From Comamonadaceae bacterium (lineage in GTDB: Bacteria > Pseudomonadota > Gammaproteobacteria > Burkholderiales > Burkholderiaceae_C), in NCBI GenBank assembly GCA_947451445.1, contig CANFZJ010000126.1, positions 1 to 8,268 on the forward strand: a stretch of 8,268 nucleotides of DNA. Direction: 5' to 3'. Positions 1 to 5,827 of the stretch are shown here, piece by piece. The first letter of the stretch is position 1. Each line of letters begins with the position of its first letter. The translations under genes and the position numbers were made by a program. Under the pieces are notes generated by a model, which worked only from the letters and a program-made list of their open reading frames with translations, ran no database searches and had not been told where the DNA came from.

Positions 1-1
1 G

Positions 2-511
2 CTGCAGGTGCTGGACGATGGCCGCCTGACCGACGGCCAGGGCCGCACTGTGGACTTCAAGAACACCGTGATCGTGATGACCAGCAACATCGGCTCGCCC
101 ATCATTCAGAACATGGTGGGCAAAGAGTACGAGGACATCAAAGACGCGGTGCAGGACGAGCTGAAAAACTACTTCCGCCCCGAATTTCTGAACCGCATCG
201 ACGAGACCGTGGTGTTCCACGCGCTGGACGCGAAGAACATCGAGGCCATCGCCGCCATCCAGATCAAGGTGCTGGAAGCCCGTTTGGCCAAGATGGAGCT
301 GACGCTGCAGGTGTCGCCCGCCGCGCTGGCCGAGCTGGCCAAGGTCGGCTTCGACCCGGTGTTTGGCGCACGGCCGCTGAAGCGCGCCATCCAGCAGCGC
401 ATCGAGAACCCGCTGTCCAAGCTGTTGCTGGAGGGCCGATTTTTGCCCAAGGCGGTGATTGCGGTGGACGTGGACCCGATCCAGGCGCCGGGGCAATTCA
501 CGTTTGAATAA
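2..511 (+). CDS. clpB: ATP-dependent disaggregase ClpB, C-terminal part (partial)
   Basis: This is the 3' end of clpB, open at the left edge of the window (frame begins at base 2) and ending in TAA at 509-511. ClpB is a hexameric AAA+ chaperone of the cytosol that pulls proteins out of aggregates together with DnaK. What is visible is the second half of the second ATPase module: the VLDDGRLTDGQGRTVDF stretch, the sensor-1 segment VIVMTSN, the arginine-finger segment FRPEFLNRID, and the sensor-2 segment GARPLKRAIQQ, followed by the small C-terminal domain. The order, spacing and wording match E. coli ClpB as I remember it, and the C terminus is of normal length. The start and the first ATPase module lie outside the window. 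Heat-shock control is expected for the family but the promoter is not in view. Identification is close to certain. Confidence 0.97.
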   Translation: MQVLDDGRLTDGQGRTVDFKNTVIVMTSNIGSPIIQNMVGKEYEDIKDAVQDELKNYFRPEFLNRIDETVVFHALDAKNIEAIAAIQIKVLEARLAKMELTLQVSPAALAELAKVGFDPVFGARPLKRAIQQRIENPLSKLLLEGRFLPKAVIAVDVDPIQAPGQFTFE

Positions 512-520
512 TTGTTGCTC

Positions 521-613
521 ACCCCCAGGCTACACACTTCGTGTTTTCGCCAACCCCCTTGCAGGGGGCGAACCCAGTGGCCCGGCGAAGCCGGTTCCAC
601 GGGTTCCTGAAAA
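521..613. repeat. Hairpin-rich intergenic repeat downstream of clpB
   Basis: The 160 bases between clpB and the next gene contain three short perfect stem-loops in a row: ACAC/GTGT (534-537 with 541-544), CCCCCT/AGGGGG (554-559 with 563-568, 3-base loop) and CCGGC/GCCGG (582-586 with 590-594, loop GAA). No T-run follows any of them, so this is not a textbook terminator. From memory, very similar GC-rich strings (a C-rich hairpin followed by GGCCCGGC-AA-GCCGG) are scattered between genes in Comamonadaceae genomes. I could not check this. A role at the 3' end of clpB mRNA is plausible. The element boundaries are estimates. Confidence 0.5.
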
Positions 614-671
614 GGGAGGCGTTGTGCTCGTTGTTGGGGCTGGGTGGTGCTGAGGGCTCAAAAGGGGATTT

Positions 672-983
672 ATGGAAAATTGGATAGCGAGCCTGCTTCG
701 GCTGGTGTTGTGGCTCTTCCTGGCGGCGCTGGGCTTGGTGTTTGTCGCTAGTCTCTTCACCGTGGTGGCACTGCTGGCCGCGCTGTGGGGCCTGCGGGCT
801 CTGTGGGCACGGCTGACAGGCCAGCCGGTCGCGCCCTGGGTGATGCGGGTGAACCCCGGCGCGGGCTGGAACAAGGTGTTCCGGGCCGGGGACCGCTGGC
901 AACCTGCTGCCCGTTCGCCGCGTGGCCAGAGCAGTTCGCGGGAGTTGGCTGATGTGACGGATGTGCAGGCCAAAGAGCCCTGA
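672..983 (+). CDS. Small membrane protein of unknown function (103 aa)
   Basis: I do not recognise a named family. The ATG at 672 follows AAGGGG with a spacing suitable for a ribosome binding site, and the frame runs to TGA at 981-983. Residues about 7-45 are a long hydrophobic stretch rich in L, A, V and W, enough for one long or two short membrane helices. After it come a basic patch (RALWARLTG, about 42-50), a segment with the pattern PWVMRVNPGAGWNKVFRAG (about 55-73), and a polar, probably disordered tail. By the positive-inside rule the tail side would be cytoplasmic. The gene lies 160 bases after clpB on the same strand, separated from it by the hairpin repeat, so co-transcription is uncertain. 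A terminator-like hairpin follows it. Base composition and codon use resemble its neighbours, and the good start site supports a real gene. Function unknown. Confidence 0.75.
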   Translation: MENWIASLLRLVLWLFLAALGLVFVASLFTVVALLAALWGLRALWARLTGQPVAPWVMRVNPGAGWNKVFRAGDRWQPAARSPRGQSSSRELADVTDVQAKEP

Positions 984-984
984 G

Positions 985-1064
985 TATTTTTTAAGCCTTT
1001 TAGGCTTCTAGCGCATATTCCATAAGCGCCACCAGCTATATTTTTAATAGCTGGCGGCGTTTTT
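985..1064. terminator. Repeat element with terminator between convergent genes (copy 1)
   Basis: This is the gap between the small membrane protein gene (+) and dctP (-). It holds a perfect 6-base stem AAGCCT/AGGCTT (993-998 with 1002-1007) and a larger stem-loop: CGCC then CCAGCTAT (1027-1039) pairs with ATAGCTGG then GGCG (1047-1059), with one mismatch (1031/1055). TTTTT at 1060-1064 follows the larger stem, so on the + strand it fits an intrinsic terminator. The minus strand lacks a matching T-run. Bases 1009-1051 align without gaps to two other places in this window, 5828-5870 (inverted) and 5927-5969 (same orientation), so this terminator is also one copy of a dispersed repeat. Confidence 0.7.
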
Positions 1065-1074
1065 GCTTGGGTGC

Positions 1075-2094
1075 TTACTTGCCGCGCTTTTTAGCCAGCG
1101 CGGCCTGGGTTTCCTGCCACAGCTCCATGCCTACGTTGGCGGCGACCAGTGCATTCACCTTGGTCAGTTTGTCGCGCATGCGGGCGGTCTCGGCGGGGCT
1201 GATTTCGTTGATTTGCATGCCCTTGGCTTTCAAGTCGGCCAGGGCAGTGGCGGCCTCGGCGCGGGTGTCCTTGCGCTCAAAGTCGCGGCTGGCCATGGCG
1301 GCGTCGAGCAGCACTTTTTGCTCGTCCTTGCTCAAGCCGTCCCACCATTTCTTGCTGGCCAGGATGATCCAGGGGCTGTAGACGTGGTTGGTGATGCTGA
1401 GGTACTTTTGCACCTCGTAGAACTTGCTGGAGACGATGGTGTTGAACGGGTTTTCCTGGCCGTCCACGGTCTTGGTTTCCAGTGCGCTGAACAGTTCGCT
1501 GAAGGGCAGGGGGATGGCGTTGGCCCCCAGGGTTTTGAAGCTGCTCAGAAAGACTTCGTTCTGCATTACGCGCAGCTTGATGCCGTCCATGTCTTCCAGC
1601 TTGGTGACCGCGCGTTTGTTGTTGGTCAGGTTGCGGAAGCCGTTTTCCCAGTACACCAGGCCGACCAGGCCTTTTTCTTGCAGCTTGGCCATCACTTTTT
1701 GGCCGACGGGGCCGTCCAGCACGGCGTCGGCTTCGGCGCTGTTGTTGAACAGGAAGGGCGTGTCCCACAGCGCCATTTCCTTGGTGATGCCGACCAGGGT
1801 GGCGGTGGAGCCGACCATCATTTCCTGTGCGCCGCCCACCAGGGCCTGCTGCATCTGGGTGTCGGGGCCGAGGGCGGCGGCACCGATGGCGCGCATCTTC
1901 ATTTTGCCGCCGGAGGCTTTTTCAATCGCCTCGACCAGCACTTTGGCGGCGCGGCCCTGGTTGCTTTGTTCGTTCAGGCCGTAGCCAAAACGGATGATGC
2001 GCGGCTTGATGTCTTGCGCGAAGCTGCTGGCGGCAGCGCCGAGGGCCAGCGCGGCCACGGTGGCCAGGGCGGTGCGGCGGAGGAATTTTTGCAT
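1075..2094 (-). CDS. dctP: TRAP transporter periplasmic substrate-binding protein (DctP family)
   Basis: Periplasmic receptor that captures the substrate, probably a sugar acid, and hands it to the DctQM membrane pair. The frame is open upstream to 2157, but I chose the ATG at 2094. There an AAGGA ribosome site sits 8 bases upstream and the protein opens with a proper signal peptide: basic QKFLRR, a hydrophobic core, and a likely signal peptidase I cut after Ala26 (SFA/QD). The length of 339 aa is normal for the family. Family hallmarks: the carboxylate-gripping arginine in GIKLRVMQNEV (Arg175), the preceding YWENGFRN segment (149-155), PLPFSELFSALETKTVDGQE (196-215), and NPFNTI just after it. 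The gene lies downstream of dctM on the same strand but across a 197-base gap filled by a long palindrome. The exact substrate cannot be read from sequence; gluconate is inferred from gntK and the regulator. Confidence 0.95.
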   Translation of the reverse strand: MQKFLRRTALATVAALALGAAASSFAQDIKPRIIRFGYGLNEQSNQGRAAKVLVEAIEKASGGKMKMRAIGAAALGPDTQMQQALVGGAQEMMVGSTATLVGITKEMALWDTPFLFNNSAEADAVLDGPVGQKVMAKLQEKGLVGLVYWENGFRNLTNNKRAVTKLEDMDGIKLRVMQNEVFLSSFKTLGANAIPLPFSELFSALETKTVDGQENPFNTIVSSKFYEVQKYLSITNHVYSPWIILASKKWWDGLSKDEQKVLLDAAMASRDFERKDTRAEAATALADLKAKGMQINEISPAETARMRDKLTKVNALVAANVGMELWQETQAALAKKRGK

Positions 2095-2131
2095 GGTCAA
2101 TGTCCTTGGGTTGGGGGAAAGGGGAGGGGAT

Positions 2132-2292
2132 AGGGCTCGGTAAGCAGTAACTTGCACATTTGTCTCGCCAGCTTCGGGCGCATTGCGTCGTTGTGAATCC
2201 CTTGCATAGCAGAGCTATGCGGCGGGCTCCACGCCTCGCACTGCATCCCGAATCCGGCGGTCAAATGCACAACTTATTACTTACCGAGCCCT
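2132..2292. repeat. 161-base imperfect palindrome between dctM and dctP
   Basis: Almost the whole gap between dctM and dctP is one inverted repeat centred on base 2212. The outer arms 2132-2162 and 2262-2292 match at 26 of 31 positions, beginning with 13 perfect bases (AGGGCTCGGTAAG). Inside are TTCGGG/CCCGAA (2173-2178 with 2247-2252) and weaker matching blocks. The tip is a perfect hairpin, GCATAGC-AGA-GCTATGC (2204-2220). The right arm ends on the last base of the dctM stop codon. I see no open frame of interest and no clear target duplication. It could be a small non-autonomous mobile or REP-like element, an RNA structure that protects or attenuates the message, or both. Confidence 0.85.
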
Positions 2293-3584
2293 TAGCGCAT
2301 CCACGCCACAGGCGCGATAACGATCTGGGGGAACAGCACGAACAGAACCAGGATCAGCGTGTAGGTGATCAGGAAGGGGTTCACGCCTTTGATGACGGTG
2401 TGCATGGGCAGGCGGCCTACCCCGGCAATCACGTTCAGCACGGTGCCCACGGGCGGGGTGATCAGGCCAATCGCGCCGTTCAGCACAAACATCAGGCCAA
2501 AGTACACCGGGTCGATGCCCGCCTTCACGGCAATCGGCAGCATCACCGGGGCGAAGATCAGGATGGTGGGGGTCAGGTCCAGCGCGGTGCCGATGATGAC
2601 CAGCACCACCATCATCACCGCCATCAGCGTGCGCGGGTGGTTCACCAGGGGCCCTAGCCAGCTGGACAGGGTGCTGGGCAGGTCGGCCAGGGTGATCATG
2701 TAGCTGGCCACGGCGGCTCCGGCGCACAGGAACATCACCACCGAGGTGGTTTTGGCGGCCCGCACCAGCACGGTGTACAGCTCGGGCACACGCATTTCGC
2801 GGTGGATGAACAATGCCACGACCAAGGCGTAAAACGCGGCGACCACGGCGGCTTCGGTGGGGGTGAAGAAGCCAGTCTTCATGCCGCCGATGATGATGAC
2901 GGGCATCAGCATGGCCCAGAAGGCTTTCAGCGTGGCCTGGACGCGTTCTGCCATGGGCAGCGGCTGGCCAATCGGTAGGTCGGTTTTGCGCAGCACGTAT
3001 TTCCACGCCACGATCAGCCCCAGGCCCATGATCAGGCCCGGCACGATGCCCGAGACGAACAGCGCCGAGATGGAGGTGTTGGTGGTTACGCCGTAAATCA
3101 CGAATGGCATGGACGGCGGGATGATGGGCGCGATGATGCCGCCCGAGGCCAGCAGCCCGGCAGACACCGGCAGCGGGTAGCCGTGCTTGCGCATCATGGG
3201 CAGCAGAATAGTGGCCAGCGCGGCGGTGTCGGCCAGGGCCGAGCCGCTCATGCTGGCCATCAGCACCGCAGCGCCAATCGCCACATAGCCCAGCCCGCCA
3301 CGGATATGGCCGACCCAGGCTTGCGCCATGCTGATGATGCGGCGGCTGATGCCACCCGAGTTCATCAGCTCACCGGCCAGAATGAAAAACGGCACCGCCA
3401 GCAGGGGGAAGCTGTCTACCCCGGCCACCAGGTTTTGCGCCAGCAGCTGGGTGTCCCAGAAGTCCAGCACCCAGGCCATACCGGCCCCGGTGAGGACCAG
3501 CGCCAGCGCCATGTTCATGCCAATGCCCATCAGCGCCAGCATGCCGAGGGAGAAAACCAGAAATGCAAGACCTTCAGAAGACAT
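2292..3584 (-). CDS. dctM: TRAP transporter large permease subunit (DctM family)
   Basis: This is the large inner-membrane subunit of the TRAP transporter and forms the ion-coupled translocation path. At 430 aa with about a dozen hydrophobic segments it is full length. Family signatures seen: DSFPLLAVPFFILAGELMN (57-75), the SMSGSALADTAAL loop (111-123), ASGGIIAPIIPPSMPFVIYG (146-165) in the first half, and its counterpart NGAIGLITPPVGTVLNVIAG (369-388) in the second half. The G/P-rich re-entrant motifs therefore occur twice, as expected from the internal repeat of the family. The ATG at 3584 lies 5 bases after the dctQ stop codon, and the GGAG overlapping the end of dctQ can serve as its ribosome site, so translation is probably coupled. 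The stop codon TAA abuts the long palindrome before dctP. Nothing looks broken. Confidence 0.96.
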   Translation of the reverse strand: MSSEGLAFLVFSLGMLALMGIGMNMALALVLTGAGMAWVLDFWDTQLLAQNLVAGVDSFPLLAVPFFILAGELMNSGGISRRIISMAQAWVGHIRGGLGYVAIGAAVLMASMSGSALADTAALATILLPMMRKHGYPLPVSAGLLASGGIIAPIIPPSMPFVIYGVTTNTSISALFVSGIVPGLIMGLGLIVAWKYVLRKTDLPIGQPLPMAERVQATLKAFWAMLMPVIIIGGMKTGFFTPTEAAVVAAFYALVVALFIHREMRVPELYTVLVRAAKTTSVVMFLCAGAAVASYMITLADLPSTLSSWLGPLVNHPRTLMAVMMVVLVIIGTALDLTPTILIFAPVMLPIAVKAGIDPVYFGLMFVLNGAIGLITPPVGTVLNVIAGVGRLPMHTVIKGVNPFLITYTLILVLFVLFPQIVIAPVAWMR

Positions 3585-3589
3585 GGTGC

Positions 3590-4099
3590 TTACTCCACTT
3601 CGACGCTGTTACCGAGGTCCAGCGTTTTGTTACAGACAATTTCCCACAGCGCCATCACACCGATGGCCAGGGCGCACAAAAAGGCGGGCAGCGGCAGCAG
3701 GGCGGTCGGGTAGCCCAGCACCACCGATTTGCTGCCCATGCCCACCACGACCTGCTGCCAGGCGCCCCAGGCCAGAAAGCCGCAGCCCAGCAGCACCAGC
3801 AGGCGGATCAGCAGCGCCATCGTGGCCATCGCACGGGGTTTGTCGCGCAGGCCCAGCAGCAGGCTGGTAAAGGCCATGTGTTCGCCCATCGGGTAGGCGG
3901 CGGTGGCGCCGATAAACACCATCCAGACAAACAGCAGGCGCGACAGCTCTTCGCTGGCGGCCACGCCGCTGCCAAAGCCGTAGCGCAGTACCACGTTGAT
4001 AAACACGGACGAGGCCATGACGGCCAGGCACAGTGCCATCGCGGCGTTGGCCACGCGCACCATGCGGGGTGGGGTGGCTGGGATTTCAGACGGGTTCAT
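3590..4099 (-). CDS. dctQ: TRAP transporter small permease subunit (DctQ family)
   Basis: Small membrane subunit that pairs with DctM. It has four hydrophobic segments (about 17-37, 53-70, 92-116 and 135-155) and the DctQ signature region around SVFINVVLRYGFG (31-43), then SEELSRLLFVWMVFIGA (49-65) and GEHMAF (72-77). An ATG exists at 4117, but the ribosome site AGGAG lies between it and the ATG at 4099, so I chose 4099 (169 aa, a normal length). That start overlaps the gntK stop codon as ATGA (4096-4099), a classic sign of translational coupling: kinase and transporter are made from one message. The dctM start follows 5 bases after the stop. The family is poorly conserved overall, but the context settles the assignment. 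Confidence 0.95.
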   Translation of the reverse strand: MNPSEIPATPPRMVRVANAAMALCLAVMASSVFINVVLRYGFGSGVAASEELSRLLFVWMVFIGATAAYPMGEHMAFTSLLLGLRDKPRAMATMALLIRLLVLLGCGFLAWGAWQQVVVGMGSKSVVLGYPTALLPLPAFLCALAIGVMALWEIVCNKTLDLGNSVEVE

Positions 4100-4590
4100 G
4101 GGGTCTCCTGTATCCATTGGGTGGTTTGTTGGGTCAACTCCGCCAGGGGCAGCGTGGCATCGAGCACCAGCACACCGGCTTCGCCCCGGGGCGGCTCCAG
4201 CGTGTCGAACTGGCTGTCCACCAGCGTGGGTTGAAAGTAATGCCCGCCGCGCGTGGCGACCCGGCTGCGGGCGGCATCCATGCTGAGTTCCAGGTGCACA
4301 AAGCGCAGGCCGGGCGCGGCAGCGCGCAGCTGGTCGCGGTAGGTTTTTTTCAGGGCCGAGCAGGTCAGTACCGCGCCCGCAGCGTGGCGTTGCAGCTCCG
4401 TGCCTAGCAGGGCCAGCCAGCCCGACCGGTCGGCATCGACCAGCGGCGTACCGGCCCGCATCTTGGCCACGTTGGCCGGGGTGTGGAAGTCATCCCCCTC
4501 GACCAGCGGCCAGCCCAGTACCTGGGCGACGGCAGCCCCCAGGCTGGACTTGCCGCAACCGGCTACGCCCATCACGACGATCGTTTGCAT
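4096..4590 (-). CDS. gntK: Gluconokinase (GntK family)
   Basis: Cytosolic kinase that converts D-gluconate and ATP to 6-phosphogluconate, which feeds the Entner-Doudoroff or pentose phosphate route. The 164 aa length fits the family. Seen: a beta strand leading into the Walker A loop GVAGCGKS (8-15), the segment EGDDFHTPANVAKMRAGTPL (31-50), the conserved CSALKKTYRDQLR (77-89), and a lid region around SRVATRGGHYF. Order and spacing follow E. coli GntK as I remember it. The start at 4590 keeps the beta strand before Walker A; a second ATG at codon 7 would remove it. The only purine-rich ribosome-site candidate, AAGGA, is 14 bases from the ATG, which is long, and an operator copy lies just upstream of the start codon. 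The gene heads the cluster with the TRAP transporter and is divergent from the GntR-like regulator. Confidence 0.95.
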   Translation of the reverse strand: MQTIVVMGVAGCGKSSLGAAVAQVLGWPLVEGDDFHTPANVAKMRAGTPLVDADRSGWLALLGTELQRHAAGAVLTCSALKKTYRDQLRAAAPGLRFVHLELSMDAARSRVATRGGHYFQPTLVDSQFDTLEPPRGEAGVLVLDATLPLAELTQQTTQWIQETP

Positions 4591-4593
4591 ATT

Positions 4594-4607
4594 GGACAGC
4601 GCTATCC
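4594..4607. promoter_or_regulatory. LacI-family operator, copy proximal to gntK
   Basis: GGACAGCGCTATCC is a near-perfect palindrome (one mismatched pair) with a central CG, the usual form of LacI-family operators. It begins three bases upstream of the gntK ATG, on the 5' side of that gene. The surrounding 20 bases (4589-4608) are identical to those around a second copy at 4662-4675. The divergent LacI-family gene is the obvious candidate binder. This position, in the leader, would block elongation or act through looping with the other copy. Confidence 0.8.
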
Positions 4608-4618
4608 TTGTTGGTGGT

Positions 4619-4641
4619 AAAAAAGCAGGCGATGGGCCTGC
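4619..4641 (-). terminator. Terminator-like hairpin in the gntK leader
   Basis: Read on the minus strand, GCAGGC-ccatc-GCCTGC (4641 down to 4625) is a perfect 6-base GC-rich stem followed directly by six T (4624-4619). That is the form of an intrinsic terminator, and it lies between the two operator copies, 28 bases before the gntK start. It may attenuate gntK transcripts that begin near the distal operator, or stop antisense transcription leaving the regulator gene. The stem is short, so its strength is uncertain. Confidence 0.5.
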
Positions 4642-4661
4642 GGTGGGTCACTTAAAATATT

Positions 4662-4675
4662 GGACAGCGCTATCC
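4662..4675. promoter_or_regulatory. LacI-family operator, distal copy
   Basis: This is the second identical GGACAGCGCTATCC palindrome. The repeat extends to 20 identical bases (4657-4676), in the same orientation as the copy at 4589-4608. The centres are 68 bases apart, about 6.5 helical turns. An AT-rich run (AAAATAT, 4654-4660) lies next to it and could belong to a promoter, but I could not place a convincing -35/-10 pair for either gene. It is 97 bases from the regulator's start codon, so autoregulation is possible. Confidence 0.8.
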
Positions 4676-4772
4676 TAAGCCGTGACAAGGGGGTGTGGGA
4701 ACAGGGTATTCACTAGGTATCGCGTGTTTTTCGGGTCCCGGCCTGCCTCGGTAGAATCGCCCTCCACACCGC

Positions 4773-5810
4773 ATGGACAGCCCACCCCCTCCACCTTCTT
4801 TGCGCCGCCGGGCCACCGGCCGCGCCACGCTGAACGATGTCGCCGCCGCCGCCGGTGTCAGCGCTATCACGGCTTCGCGCGCGCTGCGCGGGGCCCGGGC
4901 GGTGGACCCGGCGCTGGTGGCGCGGGTGCAGGCCGCCGCCAGCCAGCTCGGCTACGTGCCCGACCCGGCGGCCCGCGCCCTGGCCTCGGCCCGCAGCGCG
5001 CATGTGGCGGTGCTGATCCCCTTGCTGTCGAACGCCTTGTTTGTGGAGCTGCTGGAGGCGGTGCAGGCCACCCTGGCCCCGGCGGGTTACCAGACGCTGA
5101 TGGGCGTGACCCACTACCAGCCTGCCGAAGAAGACGCGCTGCTGCGCAGCTACCTGGCGCACCGCCCGGCGGGCCTGCTGGTCACCGGTCTGGACCGCAG
5201 CGACGCCGCCCGCCAGCTGATCGCCCACAGCGGCGTGCCCTGTGTGCATTTGATGGAGACCGCCGTAACCCCCGGCATTTACGGCGTGGGCCTGTCGCAG
5301 GTGGACGCCGCCCGCTGTATCACCGAACACCTGCTGCAGCGTGGCCGCCGCCGCATCGCCTACGTGGCGGGCCAGCTGGACCCGCGTGTGCTGCAGCGCG
5401 CCGAGGGCTACCGCCAGGCGCTGCAGGCCGCCGGTTGCTACGACCCGCAGCTGGAAGTACTGGACCCGTCGCCCACGTCGATGGCGTTGGGCGGGCATTT
5501 GCTGCAAGACTTGCTGGCGCGCCACCCGGACGTGGATGCGGTGTTTTTTTGCAACGATGACCTGGCCCAGGGCGGTTTGCTGGCCGCGCTGCGCCTGCAG
5601 GTGGCCGTACCCCAGCGTATCGCCGTGGTGGGCTTCAACGACCTGGCGGGCAGCGACCAGATGCTGCCCCCGCTGACCACCATCCGCACCCCCCGTGCCG
5701 CCATTGGCACCCAGGCCGCACAGATGCTGCTGGCCCTGATGCGCGGCGAGGCGGTGGCGCAGAGCAGCATCGACCTGGGTTTTGAGTTGGTGGTGCGGCA
5801 GAGCAGCTGA
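4773..5810 (+). CDS. gntR: LacI-family transcriptional regulator, GntR-like (gluconate repressor)
   Basis: This is a DNA-binding repressor of the LacI family, 345 aa, which is normal. A short proline-rich N terminus is followed by the helix-turn-helix TLNDVAAAAGVSAITASRAL (19-38), the hinge region GYVPDPAARALAS (60-72), and a periplasmic-binding-protein-like effector domain with segments AVLIPLLSNALFVELL (79-94) and VFFCNDDLAQG in the second half. The wording around the start of the effector domain resembles E. coli GntR more than other LacI members, and the divergent gluconokinase supports that. No strong ribosome site precedes the ATG at 4773. TAGAAT at 4752-4757 could be a -10 box giving a very short leader, but no -35 is evident. 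The likely effector is gluconate or a product of it (inference), and the likely targets are the two operators upstream of gntK. Confidence 0.92.
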   Translation: MDSPPPPPSLRRRATGRATLNDVAAAAGVSAITASRALRGARAVDPALVARVQAAASQLGYVPDPAARALASARSAHVAVLIPLLSNALFVELLEAVQATLAPAGYQTLMGVTHYQPAEEDALLRSYLAHRPAGLLVTGLDRSDAARQLIAHSGVPCVHLMETAVTPGIYGVGLSQVDAARCITEHLLQRGRRRIAYVAGQLDPRVLQRAEGYRQALQAAGCYDPQLEVLDPSPTSMALGGHLLQDLLARHPDVDAVFFCNDDLAQGGLLAALRLQVAVPQRIAVVGFNDLAGSDQMLPPLTTIRTPRAAIGTQAAQMLLALMRGEAVAQSSIDLGFELVVRQSS

Positions 5811-5827
5811 ATGCCGCTGGGCTGGGT

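Noticed and set aside
1063..2133. Long open frame on the + strand (356 codons) opposite dctP
   Set aside because: It is a shadow of dctP: the high-GC third positions keep the opposite frame open. The product is a His/Gly/Gln-rich string with no recognisable domain, whereas the minus strand encodes a full TRAP receptor.
2095..2157. Upstream extension of dctP to a start at 2157 (21 extra residues)
   Set aside because: It would place a proline-rich stretch before the signal peptide and run into the palindrome; the ATG at 2094 has a good ribosome site and a normal signal sequence.
2129..2295. Target-site duplication around the 161-base palindrome
   Set aside because: Flanks read ...GAT before and TAG... 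after; no convincing direct duplication is visible, so mobility is left as a hypothesis.
2160..2657. + strand frame starting inside the dctM-dctP palindrome
   Set aside because: It runs antisense through dctM, is His/Gln-rich, and has no family likeness. The palindrome is better explained as non-coding.
4100..4117. Earlier dctQ start at 4117
   Set aside because: The AGGAG ribosome site lies between 4117 and 4099 and fits the ATG at 4099, which also gives the typical ATGA overlap with gntK.
4683..4688. TTGTCA on the minus strand as a -35 box for gntK
   Set aside because: The nearest acceptable -10 (TATTTT, 4659-4654) is 23 bases away, too far for a standard sigma-70 promoter.
4682..5560. Alternative + strand frame overlapping gntR (292 codons)
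   Set aside because: It is Arg/Pro/Gly-rich frame-shadow composition; the frame from 4773 has a clear helix-turn-helix and effector domain.
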